Shown piece after piece: positions 7,558 through 13,558 of a DNA stretch of 14,305 bases. This DNA comes from Rickettsiales bacterium. GTDB lineage: Bacteria; Pseudomonadota; Alphaproteobacteria; TMED109. The notes beneath the pieces were generated by a model, which was not told the DNA's origin, searched no databases, and was given only the letters and a program-made list of their open reading frames with translations. Location: the NCBI GenBank assembly GCA_002720125.1, contig PBGQ01000051.1, positions 1 to 14,305 on the forward strand, in the 5' to 3' direction. The position numbers and the translations under genes are program-made. Position 1 is the first letter of the stretch; each line of letters opens with the position of its first letter.

Positions 7558-8541
7558 ATGCCCTTTGTAAATGATGTTATAAAACTAGTTGGTAATACTC
7601 CATTAATAAGGCTTAAAAAAGCTTCCGAAGTTACCAATTGTAATATATTGGGAAAAGCAGAATTTCTTAATCCAGGACAATCAATAAAGGACCGTGCCGC
7701 ACTAAGTATGATAAGAGCACGTGAAAAAGAAGGAATGGTAGATAAGAAATTGATTGTTGAAGGTACAGGCGGAAATACTGGAATTGGACTTACTGTTATA
7801 GGAAGTGCATTAGGATATAAGTCTATAATTGTAATGCCTCGAAATCAAAGTATAGAAAAAATTAATACACTAAAATATTTAGGCGCCGAGGTCGTTTTAA
7901 CAGATCAATTACCTTATAATAATCCTAGAAATTATATTCAATTGTCAAGATCACTGGCTGAAAAAAAGGGAGCATTATGGACTAATCAATTTGATAATGT
8001 TGCTAACCGGGAAGCACACATAAATGGAACAGCAAATGAAATATGGGACCAGACAAGTGGAAATATAGATGGTTTTATTTGTTCTATAGGAACAGGAGGT
8101 ACATTAGCAGGTAATTTTATTGGATTAAAAAGAAAGAATAAAAAAATTAAAATATATTGTGCAGATCCTTACGGATCTGGAATGTATTCATGGATAAGGA
8201 AAGGCAACGCAAAAGCAACGCTAAGTTCTATAACTGAAGGTATAGGTCAAAGTAGAATAACTGGAAATATCAAAGATATAAATTTTGACGGTTCTTATAA
8301 AGTAAGCGATCAAAAAGCATTAAACATAGTATATGATCTTATAAAAGATGAAGGGCTTTTTTTAGGACCTACTTCAGGAATTAATATAGCTGGAGCTATA
8401 AAACTAGCTAAAGAAATTGGACCTAACAAAACCATAGTTACTGTTTTATGCGACTATGCAAATAGATATACCAGTAAAATGTTTAATAGAGATTTTCTTT
8501 TAAAAAAGAAAATAAAAATTCCTGAATGGTTAAAGATTTAA
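7558..8541 (+). CDS. Cysteine synthase-family PLP enzyme
   Basis: A 327-residue fold-type II PLP enzyme. Lys44 in SIKDRA is the Schiff-base lysine. GTGGNTG (69-75) is the phosphate/substrate loop, GTGGT (178-182) binds the PLP phosphate, and PTSG (271-274) contacts the pyridine nitrogen. The start GNTPLIRL (12-19) and EGIG (227-230) are standard for O-acetylserine sulfhydrylases, which make cysteine from O-acetylserine and sulfide. The usual TSGNTG loop reads TGGNTG, so substrate use may differ (CysK, CysM-like or a lyase). The gene begins seven bases after the transporter permease and is followed two bases later by a sulfurtransferase gene, a sulfur-metabolism pair that probably shares their transcript. 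Confidence 0.85.
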   Translation: MPFVNDVIKLVGNTPLIRLKKASEVTNCNILGKAEFLNPGQSIKDRAALSMIRAREKEGMVDKKLIVEGTGGNTGIGLTVIGSALGYKSIIVMPRNQSIEKINTLKYLGAEVVLTDQLPYNNPRNYIQLSRSLAEKKGALWTNQFDNVANREAHINGTANEIWDQTSGNIDGFICSIGTGGTLAGNFIGLKRKNKKIKIYCADPYGSGMYSWIRKGNAKATLSSITEGIGQSRITGNIKDINFDGSYKVSDQKALNIVYDLIKDEGLFLGPTSGINIAGAIKLAKEIGPNKTIVTVLCDYANRYTSKMFNRDFLLKKKIKIPEWLKI

Positions 8542-8543
8542 TT

Positions 8544-9359
8544 ATGTTTAAAACAGCTAGTTGGCTTAAAAAAAATATCAAAAATAATAATATTAAAGTA
8601 ATTGATGCCTCTTGGTATTTGCCTAATTCAAAAAGAAACAATCTTAAAGAATATAGGGATTCTTGTATTCCTGGAGCCATATTTTTTGATATTGATAAGA
8701 TTTGTGATAAGAATTCAAGTTTGCCGCACATGGTACCTGATAGAAAATTTTTTGAAAAAGAGGTATCAGAATTAGGGATAAATATTAGAAATATTATTAT
8801 CGTTTATTGTAAAGAAGGAATAAACAGCTCACCTCGCGTTTGGTGGTTCTTTAAATATTTCGGACATAAAAAAATATATGTTCTGAATGGAGGTTTCAAA
8901 GCATGGAGACTTTCAAATGGTAAAATAGTTAGATCACACCAGGTAAAAAAGCAAAAATCTACTTATAAGTGTGATAGAATCAAAAAAAAATATCTAATCA
9001 AATATGATAATTTATTTAAAATAATTAAAGATAATGATAATATAGTCATGGATGCGAGGCCCAAAGAAAGGTTTCTTGAATTAAAAAATGAACCTAGAAT
9101 AAATATAGGAAAAGGTAAGATCAAGAATAGCATTAGTTCACCATTTGATATATTTGATATAAATGGTTATATAAAGTCTAAAAGAGAGATAAGAAAAATA
9201 TTTAATAATTTAGTTAAAAATTATACTCTTTTAATTTGTTCTTGTGGATCAGGAATAAGTGCATGCGTAATAGCAATTTCTCTCCATCATATAGGTAAAA
9301 ACAGATGGACTGTATACGATGGTTCTTGGACAGAATGGTATACTAAATTTAAGAATTGA
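8544..9359 (+). CDS. sseA: 3-mercaptopyruvate/thiosulfate sulfurtransferase, two rhodanese domains
   Basis: A 271-residue tandem rhodanese. The N-terminal, non-catalytic domain has IDASWYLP (20-27), the CIPGAIFFDID motif (41-51) and NGGFKAW (115-121). The C-terminal domain has MDARP (169-173), an N-S-SPF segment and the active-site loop CGSGISA (234-240). Cys234 would carry the persulfide, and CGSG-[VI]-[ST]-A is the mercaptopyruvate-type loop. It ends with DGSWTEW (259-265). The ATG at 8544, two bases after the upstream stop, is chosen over an in-frame ATG at 8526 inside the preceding gene; no clear Shine-Dalgarno is seen. It would transfer sulfur from mercaptopyruvate to thiols or cyanide, linking with the cysteine enzyme upstream. 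Confidence 0.9.
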   Translation: MFKTASWLKKNIKNNNIKVIDASWYLPNSKRNNLKEYRDSCIPGAIFFDIDKICDKNSSLPHMVPDRKFFEKEVSELGINIRNIIIVYCKEGINSSPRVWWFFKYFGHKKIYVLNGGFKAWRLSNGKIVRSHQVKKQKSTYKCDRIKKKYLIKYDNLFKIIKDNDNIVMDARPKERFLELKNEPRINIGKGKIKNSISSPFDIFDINGYIKSKREIRKIFNNLVKNYTLLICSCGSGISACVIAISLHHIGKNRWTVYDGSWTEWYTKFKN

Positions 9360-10575
9360 TAGTTTTATTATTTATTTTATTTTCTGACTTTGCAACTAAA
9401 CAAGATATTGCAGCATCACCTGTAACATTAACTGCTGTTCTTGTCATGTCCAAAATTCTATCTATTCCTATAATTAATGCTATTCCTTCTGCTGGAAGAC
9501 CAACTTGATTTAATACCATTGTAAGCATAATCAATCCAACACCTGGAACTCCTGCAGTACCAATAGATGCTAAGGTTGCTACTAAAATAACTGATAAATA
9601 ATCTACTAAAACTAAATCAATATTATAAGCGTTTGCAATAAAAACTGTTGCAACACCCTGCATGATAGCAGTGCCATCCATATTAATTGTAGCCCCTAAT
9701 GGCACCGTAAAAGAACCTACAGATTTTTCTACTCCTAGTTTTTCTTCAACGGTTTTTAAAGTAATTGGAATAGTTGCAGCACTACTTGCAGTCGAAAACG
9801 CGAACAAAAATAAGTCTTTAATTTTTAAGTAAAATTTAAATATATTAATCTTTGTAAATATTAATAGCAATCCCCCGTAGGATATAAAAAAGTGGAAAAT
9901 TAAAGCCATTAAAACAGTAAAAAAGTAAGAAGCTAAATCAGCTATGGCTTGAAAGCCTTGAGTAACAAACGTCTTAAATATCAAAAAGAATACTCCTATT
10001 GGCGCAAAGTACATAACAATCTCAATCATTTTAAGAAATAAATCGTTGAATAAATTAAAAGTTATTTTAATTTTTTCAGTTTTTTCTTTTAGAAGACTAA
10101 TGGTAGTCCCCATCAGAACGGCAAAGAAAATAATCTGTAACATATTAGATTCTGCAAATGCCTTAATGGGATTACTTGGAACTATACTTATGATGACATC
10201 CTTAAGTGAAGGCCCTTGCTTTTGTATAAAAGTTTCGGTTGCAATTCCAAGGTTTGCATTTTGTCCAGGATTTATTATGCTACTTATCAATAGTGCTAAA
10301 CTTATAGCAATAGACGTAGTTAATAAGTAAAGAAACACAGATTTACCTCCGATCCTGCCCAAAGATGCTAATTCACTTAAATTTGATACTCCACACACTA
10401 TTGAAAAAAAAACAACAGGTACCACTAACATTTTAAGAGAGGAAATAAATAATTCGCCTGGTACATCTATAAAGTCTATTAAGTAAATATTTGAACCTAA
10501 ATCTAATAAGTTAGCAGCTGACCCTAGAACCAAACCAAGCGTTAATGATAAAAAAATTTTATTTGTTAAAGACAT
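9349..10575 (-). CDS. Glutamate/aspartate:cation symporter (DAACS family)
   Basis: A 408-residue SDF/DAACS transporter of full length, with eight membrane helices and two re-entrant hairpins expected. Landmarks are STASSAATIP (261-270) in hairpin 1, NMDGT (298-302) for sodium binding, and the helix-8 motif IDRILDMTRTAVNVTGD (371-387). Against GltPh, Asp376, Arg379, Thr380 and Asn383 correspond to Asp394, Arg397, Thr398 and Asn401. Retention of both Asp394 and Arg397 equivalents indicates acidic amino acids rather than C4-dicarboxylates (DctA has Ser at the Asp position) or neutral ones. The MSLTNK start at 10575 is preferred over an upstream in-frame ATG at 10659, which would add 28 basic residues antisense to the neighbouring gene. 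The 3' end overlaps the sulfurtransferase gene by 11 bases. Confidence 0.92.
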   Translation of the reverse strand: MSLTNKIFLSLTLGLVLGSAANLLDLGSNIYLIDFIDVPGELFISSLKMLVVPVVFFSIVCGVSNLSELASLGRIGGKSVFLYLLTTSIAISLALLISSIINPGQNANLGIATETFIQKQGPSLKDVIISIVPSNPIKAFAESNMLQIIFFAVLMGTTISLLKEKTEKIKITFNLFNDLFLKMIEIVMYFAPIGVFFLIFKTFVTQGFQAIADLASYFFTVLMALIFHFFISYGGLLLIFTKINIFKFYLKIKDLFLFAFSTASSAATIPITLKTVEEKLGVEKSVGSFTVPLGATINMDGTAIMQGVATVFIANAYNIDLVLVDYLSVILVATLASIGTAGVPGVGLIMLTMVLNQVGLPAEGIALIIGIDRILDMTRTAVNVTGDAAISCLVAKSENKINNKTINS

Positions 10576-10600
10576 ATTGTATATTATATTAAAACTTCTA
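10576..10600. promoter_or_regulatory. 25-base divergent control region
   Basis: Only 25 bases separate the symporter ATG (10575, minus) from the DUF192 ATG (10601, plus). On the minus strand TATAAT (10588 to 10583) ends seven bases before the symporter ATG, so transcription would begin at or next to the start codon, that is, a leaderless message. On the plus strand TATATT (10580-10585) is a candidate -10 for the other gene. No good -35 was found for either. Any -35 elements must lie inside the opposing coding regions. Confidence 0.3.
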
Positions 10601-11047
10601 ATGTTGCATTTAAAAAAATATTTTCTATTTCTTTTATTATCTTTGAATGTTGTTTCCATTACTTACAAAGTATATTCAAAAAAGCTGCAGGAGATAGATA
10701 TATTTGCTAATGGTAATCAAATTAATTTTATTGTAGAAGTAGCTGATACTGCAAAAGAAAGAGAAAATGGACTTATGTTTCGTGACTCACTTGCACAAAA
10801 AGAAGGTATGTTATTTATATTTCCAGTCAAGAAAAACATAGGTATTTGGATGAAAAATACATATATTCCTTTAGATATAATATTTATATCTGAAAAAAAA
10901 ATAATACAAAAAATTGTTTCATCTGCTACACCGATGGATGATACTGTATATTTTTCAGACCATTTAACTAAATATGTACTAGAAATAAATGCTGGATTAA
11001 CAAAAAAATTACAAATTAAAAAAGGAAATAAAGTAAACTTTGAATAA
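10601..11047 (+). CDS. Exported DUF192 family protein
   Basis: A 148-residue protein with a signal peptide or N-terminal anchor (LKKYFLFLLLSLNVVSI, about residues 4-20) and one DUF192 domain filling the remainder. Family motifs seen are RENGLMFRDSL (54-64) and GMLFIFP (69-75), then the core IWMKNTYIPLDIIFI (82-96), and the end YVLEINAG (125-132) with KGNKV. This is a small beta-barrel domain found in many bacteria and archaea with no agreed function. A TTG at 10577 would be an earlier in-frame start but adds nothing to the domain. The next gene overlaps its stop codon, so the two are probably cotranscribed. Confidence 0.85.
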   Translation: MLHLKKYFLFLLLSLNVVSITYKVYSKKLQEIDIFANGNQINFIVEVADTAKERENGLMFRDSLAQKEGMLFIFPVKKNIGIWMKNTYIPLDIIFISEKKIIQKIVSSATPMDDTVYFSDHLTKYVLEINAGLTKKLQIKKGNKVNFE

Positions 11048-11399
11048 TTCTAAATACAATATTGAAATAAAATTAAAAGTACAAGTGGGAACAAAATCGC
11101 AGTTTGGACCAGGAAAAGTTTTTCTTATGGAAGCCATTCAAGAAACTGGATCAATTTCTGCTGCAGCAAAAAAAATTGGTATGTCTTACAGAAAAGCATG
11201 GAAACTTGTTAACGACCTAAATTTAATATCAAAAAATAAAATGGTTTATACAAGTATAGGAGGAAAAGGACATGGAGGAACAAAATTAACCTCGACAGGA
11301 AAAGCATTTATTGATTTGTACAGAAGGATGGAAAAAAAAATACTGGTTACGGTTAAGAACGAGAAGTATAAGCTGGAAAAAATAATAAGTAACTTATAA
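11040..11399 (+). CDS. ModE N-terminal-type winged-helix transcriptional regulator
   Basis: The 119 residues match the DNA-binding half of ModE. The helix-turn-helix lies in the GSISAAAKKIGMSYRKAW segment (37-54), followed by the wing GGKGHGGTKLT (74-84) and a final helix, AFIDLYRRMEKK (89-100), that in ModE forms the dimer interface. The molybdate-binding (TOBE/MOP) domain of full ModE is absent, so it cannot sense molybdate by itself. No modABC genes are nearby. The reading frame offers only a TTG start at 11040, eight bases inside the DUF192 gene; AAGGA at 11022-11026 is a rather distant ribosome site, leaving the start less certain. The target genes are unknown. Confidence 0.8.
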   Translation: MNNSKYNIEIKLKVQVGTKSQFGPGKVFLMEAIQETGSISAAAKKIGMSYRKAWKLVNDLNLISKNKMVYTSIGGKGHGGTKLTSTGKAFIDLYRRMEKKILVTVKNEKYKLEKIISNL

Positions 11400-11406
11400 T
11401 AATATT

Positions 11407-12138
11407 ATGTTATCAAATAATTATAAAAAAGCCCTCGTCACCGGAGCATCTAGTGGAATAGGTGCGTCAGTCGTGAAGCTACTTACAAAAAGTAATGTAG
11501 AAGTTTTTGCTTTAGCCAGAAGAAGAGAAAAATTGGAAAAATTATCTAATTCTACTGGATGTAAAATTATTGAAATGGATATTAGAAATATTAAAGAAAT
11601 AGAAAAATTAAAGGGTCAAGAATTTGATATCTTAATTAATAATGCAGGAGTAGGAAGAGGATTTGATAAGATATTTAATACTAAAGGAAAAGATATTAAC
11701 ATAACCATTGATACAAATGTAAAAGCATTTTTGCAAATTTTAAGATGTGTAATACCTAGTATGGTAAGAAAAAAAATGGGACACGTAATTAATGTAGGCT
11801 CTATAGCAGGGTTATATCCATTATCGAGTTCTGTTTATGGAGGTTCAAAAGGTGCTGTACATATGATAAATCAAAATCTTCGATTAGAGTTATCGGGGAC
11901 TGGAATAAGATGTACAGAGATAAATCCTGGAAGAGTTGATACAGAGTTTTTTGATATAGCTTTTGACAATGAAGAAGATAAGAAAAGAATGAAAACTGGT
12001 TTAACTTTATTAAAACCTGATGATATAGCAAAAAGTATTTTGTATGCTATAAATGCTCCAGCACATGTAAATATATCATTAATTGAAATTACACCTACTG
12101 AACAAGCTCCAGGCGGGGTAGTGATAAAAAAGATTTAG
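11407..12138 (+). CDS. Short-chain dehydrogenase/reductase (YdfG-like)
   Basis: A 243-residue classical SDR. The cofactor loop is TGASSGIG (12-19), and ARRREK (38-42 region) after the second strand suggests NADP(H) preference. NNAG (78-81) is followed by the catalytic Ser132 in NVGSIAG, Tyr144 and Lys148 in YGGSK, and INPGRVDTE (172-180). Length and the C-terminal IEITPTEQAPGG agree with the YdfG/serine 3-dehydrogenase group, which oxidises serine or allo-threonine and reduces malonic semialdehyde; the actual substrate cannot be read from the sequence. It starts seven bases after the regulator and converges on a minus-strand gene 15 bases beyond its stop. Confidence 0.88.
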   Translation: MLSNNYKKALVTGASSGIGASVVKLLTKSNVEVFALARRREKLEKLSNSTGCKIIEMDIRNIKEIEKLKGQEFDILINNAGVGRGFDKIFNTKGKDINITIDTNVKAFLQILRCVIPSMVRKKMGHVINVGSIAGLYPLSSSVYGGSKGAVHMINQNLRLELSGTGIRCTEINPGRVDTEFFDIAFDNEEDKKRMKTGLTLLKPDDIAKSILYAINAPAHVNISLIEITPTEQAPGGVVIKKI

Positions 12139-12153
12139 TAAAATATATTTATA

Positions 12154-12261
12154 TTAATTTAATACTTTAATTATTATGTAAATAATTGCTGCTGAAGATG
12201 CAAGCGTGATAAGTGTAACAATAGCGATACTTACGTAATTTTTATTATCTTCTTCCTGCAT
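12154..12261 (-). CDS. Small single-pass membrane protein, 35 residues
   Basis: Read on the minus strand, ATG at 12261 opens a 35-codon frame ending in TAA. The product has an acidic and polar start, MQEEDNKNY, one hydrophobic segment (about residues 10-31, from VSIAIVTLITLA to IIYIII) and a short KVLN tail. The start lies seven bases after the stop of the lipoprotein gene on the same strand, so it would be the second gene of a two-gene operon. I do not recognise a family. A clean acidic-head plus membrane-span pattern and its operon position argue for a real gene, but the length gives little statistical support. Confidence 0.5.
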   Translation of the reverse strand: MQEEDNKNYVSIAIVTLITLASSAAIIYIIIKVLN

Positions 12262-12268
12262 AACTAGC

Positions 12269-12697
12269 CTATATCTTTTTTGGAGACATGCTTATAGAAC
12301 ACAATGTCTTTCCATAATTATTTGAAATTTGTATTGTTACTACTCTATCATTTCTCTCATAAGATAGAACGCTACTAGTAGAACGAACATTAGTAATTTC
12401 TTTCCAAGATAGGTTTGGCATTTCATACCTAAAAAAATCAAAAGTCTCTGCATGACTTTTATTTGGGAATATTGTTAGTCTTCCAAACCAGGCTTCATCA
12501 CTTCCAAAAATTACTGTATTTGCCATATCCATAACTGAACCATCTGGTATTGGTATATCTTTAAAATTAGCAAAACTTAACTGATCAGCCGGAAGACCTT
12601 CTGTCCCAGATACTCCACTGCTTAGAAGTGGTACATTTTTAGTATTACATCCAGATAGTACCAAAATTAAAAAAATAGGTATAAATATTTTATTCAT
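12269..12697 (-). CDS. Hypothetical lipoprotein, 142 residues
   Basis: The protein starts with a lipoprotein signal, a short basic head, a hydrophobic run and lipobox LSGC (Cys17), so it should be anchored to a membrane on the periplasmic side. The mature part has a Ser/Gly-rich linker (about 25-45) and then a compact domain with IPIPDGSVMDM (48-58), GSDEAWFGRL (65-74), FDFFRYEMP (86-94), W98 and SVLSYERNDRVVTIQI (109-124). This pattern resembles uncharacterised lipoproteins I associate with alphaproteobacteria; I know no function. ATG 12697 is chosen over an in-frame TTG at 12709 because it gives the normal short signal peptide. It precedes the small membrane protein by seven bases. Confidence 0.8.
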   Translation of the reverse strand: MNKIFIPIFLILVLSGCNTKNVPLLSSGVSGTEGLPADQLSFANFKDIPIPDGSVMDMANTVIFGSDEAWFGRLTIFPNKSHAETFDFFRYEMPNLSWKEITNVRSTSSVLSYERNDRVVTIQISNNYGKTLCSISMSPKKI

Positions 12698-12850
12698 AAA
12701 GTATAACAATAATTATTTATTGTAAGTTTTTTAGAAAAAAAATAAAGTAATAAAAAAAAAAACATAATATATTATTTTGACAAATTTAAACAAATTGTAT
12801 TCTAATATTATTTTGCTAAGCTTTTATTTTTTAATTTATAAAAGATTTGA

Positions 12851-12927
12851 TGGCGTCCTCGGCAAGATTCGAACTTGCGACCCTCTGCTTAGAAGGCAGA
12901 TGCTCTATCCAGCTGAGCTACGAGGAC
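12851..12927 (-). tRNA. tRNA-Arg (anticodon UCU)
   Basis: The minus strand folds as a standard tRNA of 77 bases including an encoded CCA. The acceptor stem is GTCCTCG/CGAGGAC with discriminator G. The D arm is GCTC...GAGC, the anticodon stem TCTGC/GCAGA encloses loop CTTCTAA (anticodon TCT at 12893-12891), the variable loop is five bases, and the T stem GCAAG/CTTGC encloses TTCGAAT. It reads AGA codons, which are abundant in such an AT-rich genome. The flanks (12698-12850 and 12928-13123) are nearly pure A and T and hold no gene I can support. Confidence 0.98.
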
Positions 12928-13077
12928 ACTGTATAAAATATAAACTAAAACAAAATAAAATTAAATGTTAAAAAATTTAACTCTTTAAATCTTAATAAGA
13001 TGTAAATATTTTTCCTAAGAAAAAATTACTTTAAAATAGCTAAAAGTTTAATTTCATATTTTAGAAAATTTTATATG

Positions 13078-13133
13078 ATAAATCAAAAAGTATTATCAAA
13101 TTGATTTATTTATATATTAAGAATTATAATTCT
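13078..13133 (-). repeat. Inverted repeats at the 3' end of the NDUFS4-like gene
   Basis: A perfect 14-base palindrome, AGAATTATAATTCT (13120-13133), overlies the stop codon. About 15 bases further on in the direction of transcription, ATAAATCA and TGATTTAT (13102-13109 and 13078-13085) form an eight-base-pair stem with a 16-base loop. Neither has GC pairs or a clean U tract, so a classic intrinsic terminator is doubtful; they may stabilise or mark the message end, or be chance in 85-90% AT sequence. Confidence 0.25.
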
Positions 13134-13429
13134 GTTTTTATTCTGTTAAATCTAAAATTATCAGCATAACTTTTAATCTTAATTGTTTTGCTCTTGTCTG
13201 TTATTACTTTAGCATGGAGTTTATTTTTAGTGGCATAAGCTATAGCTTCTTCTTTGCTGTTAAATTTTAATTTTATATAAAAATCGTGATTATTTTTGCC
13301 TTTCCAGCCAGTTAATGGATCTGTTTCGAAATCCGGGCTATTAGAACTCTCTAGTATCCAGCAACTAGACTTTTTTAACCCAGATTGAGTTGGAGATTTT
13401 TGTGGTTTATAGACAATTACTCTTTTCAT
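13124..13429 (-). CDS. NADH dehydrogenase accessory subunit, NDUFS4-like (ETC complex I subunit)
   Basis: A 101-residue protein matching the bacterial homologue of the 18-kDa complex I subunit. Seen are YKPQKSPTQSG (7-17), CWILE (23-27), DPLTGW (37-42), the FNSKEEAIAYATKN segment (56-69) and the closing YADNFRFNR (88-96). It sits at the peripheral arm of NADH:ubiquinone oxidoreductase, near the NADH-oxidising module, where it stabilises assembly. The family is typical of Alphaproteobacteria and mitochondria. The usual tryptophan-rich last residues (PWTH in many) are absent here, the protein ending in IKTEL. As in many alphaproteobacteria it is apart from the nuo operon. Its ATG is only 15 bases after the end of tRNA-Pro on the same strand. 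Confidence 0.9.
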   Translation of the reverse strand: MKRVIVYKPQKSPTQSGLKKSSCWILESSNSPDFETDPLTGWKGKNNHDFYIKLKFNSKEEAIAYATKNKLHAKVITDKSKTIKIKSYADNFRFNRIKTEL

Positions 13430-13444
13430 ACCAGCTAGTAGATG

Positions 13445-13521
13445 TGGTCGGGGCGGAGTGATTCGAACACTCGACCCTCTGCTCCCAAAGCAGATGCGCT
13501 ACCAGGCTGCGCTACGCCCCG
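13445..13521 (-). tRNA. tRNA-Pro (anticodon UGG)
   Basis: The minus strand gives a 77-base tRNA with encoded CCA. The acceptor stem is CGGGGCG/CGCCCCG with discriminator A. The D arm is GCGC...GCGC, the anticodon stem TCTGC/GCAGA encloses loop TTTGGGA (anticodon TGG), and the T stem GAGTG/CACTC encloses TTCGAAT. It lies 23 bases after the nhaD stop and 15 bases before the NDUFS4-like start, all on one strand. Confidence 0.98.
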
Positions 13522-13529
13522 AGCTAATT

Positions 13530-13558
13530 TGTATACTATAAATATCATCCTAATACAA
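13530..13558 (-). promoter_or_regulatory. Possible tRNA-Pro promoter inside the end of nhaD
   Basis: On the minus strand TTGTAT (13558 to 13553) and TATACA (13535 to 13530) are 17 bases apart, with the -10 ending eight bases before the mature tRNA 5' end. The -35 overlaps the last codons of nhaD. Both boxes are four of six matches, so support is modest. Confidence 0.3.

Noticed and set aside
10046..10330. A 94-codon plus-strand frame inside the symporter gene
   Set aside because: It is fully antisense to a clear DAACS transporter, has a composition dictated by that gene and no recognisable domain.
9349..10575. Assignment of the symporter as DctA (C4-dicarboxylate uptake)
   Set aside because: The helix-8 motif keeps Asp and Arg in the GltPh arrangement, whereas DctA has a serine at the amino-group-binding aspartate; glutamate/aspartate is the better call.
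12777..12971. A 64-codon plus-strand frame containing GKIRTCDPLLRRQMLYPAE
   Set aside because: It is the antisense translation of tRNA-Arg(UCU); this peptide is a well-known false protein created by tRNA complements.
13008..13026. A hairpin-like ATTTTTC/GAAAAAAT near the middle of the tRNA-Arg upstream region
   Set aside because: The stem is almost all A-T pairs with a bulge and no flanking U tract; expected by chance in this composition.
12928..13123. Possible small gene or RNA between the NDUFS4-like gene and tRNA-Arg
   Set aside because: About 85-90% A+T with frequent stops in every frame and no RNA motif recognised; nothing to support beyond the weak inverted repeats listed.
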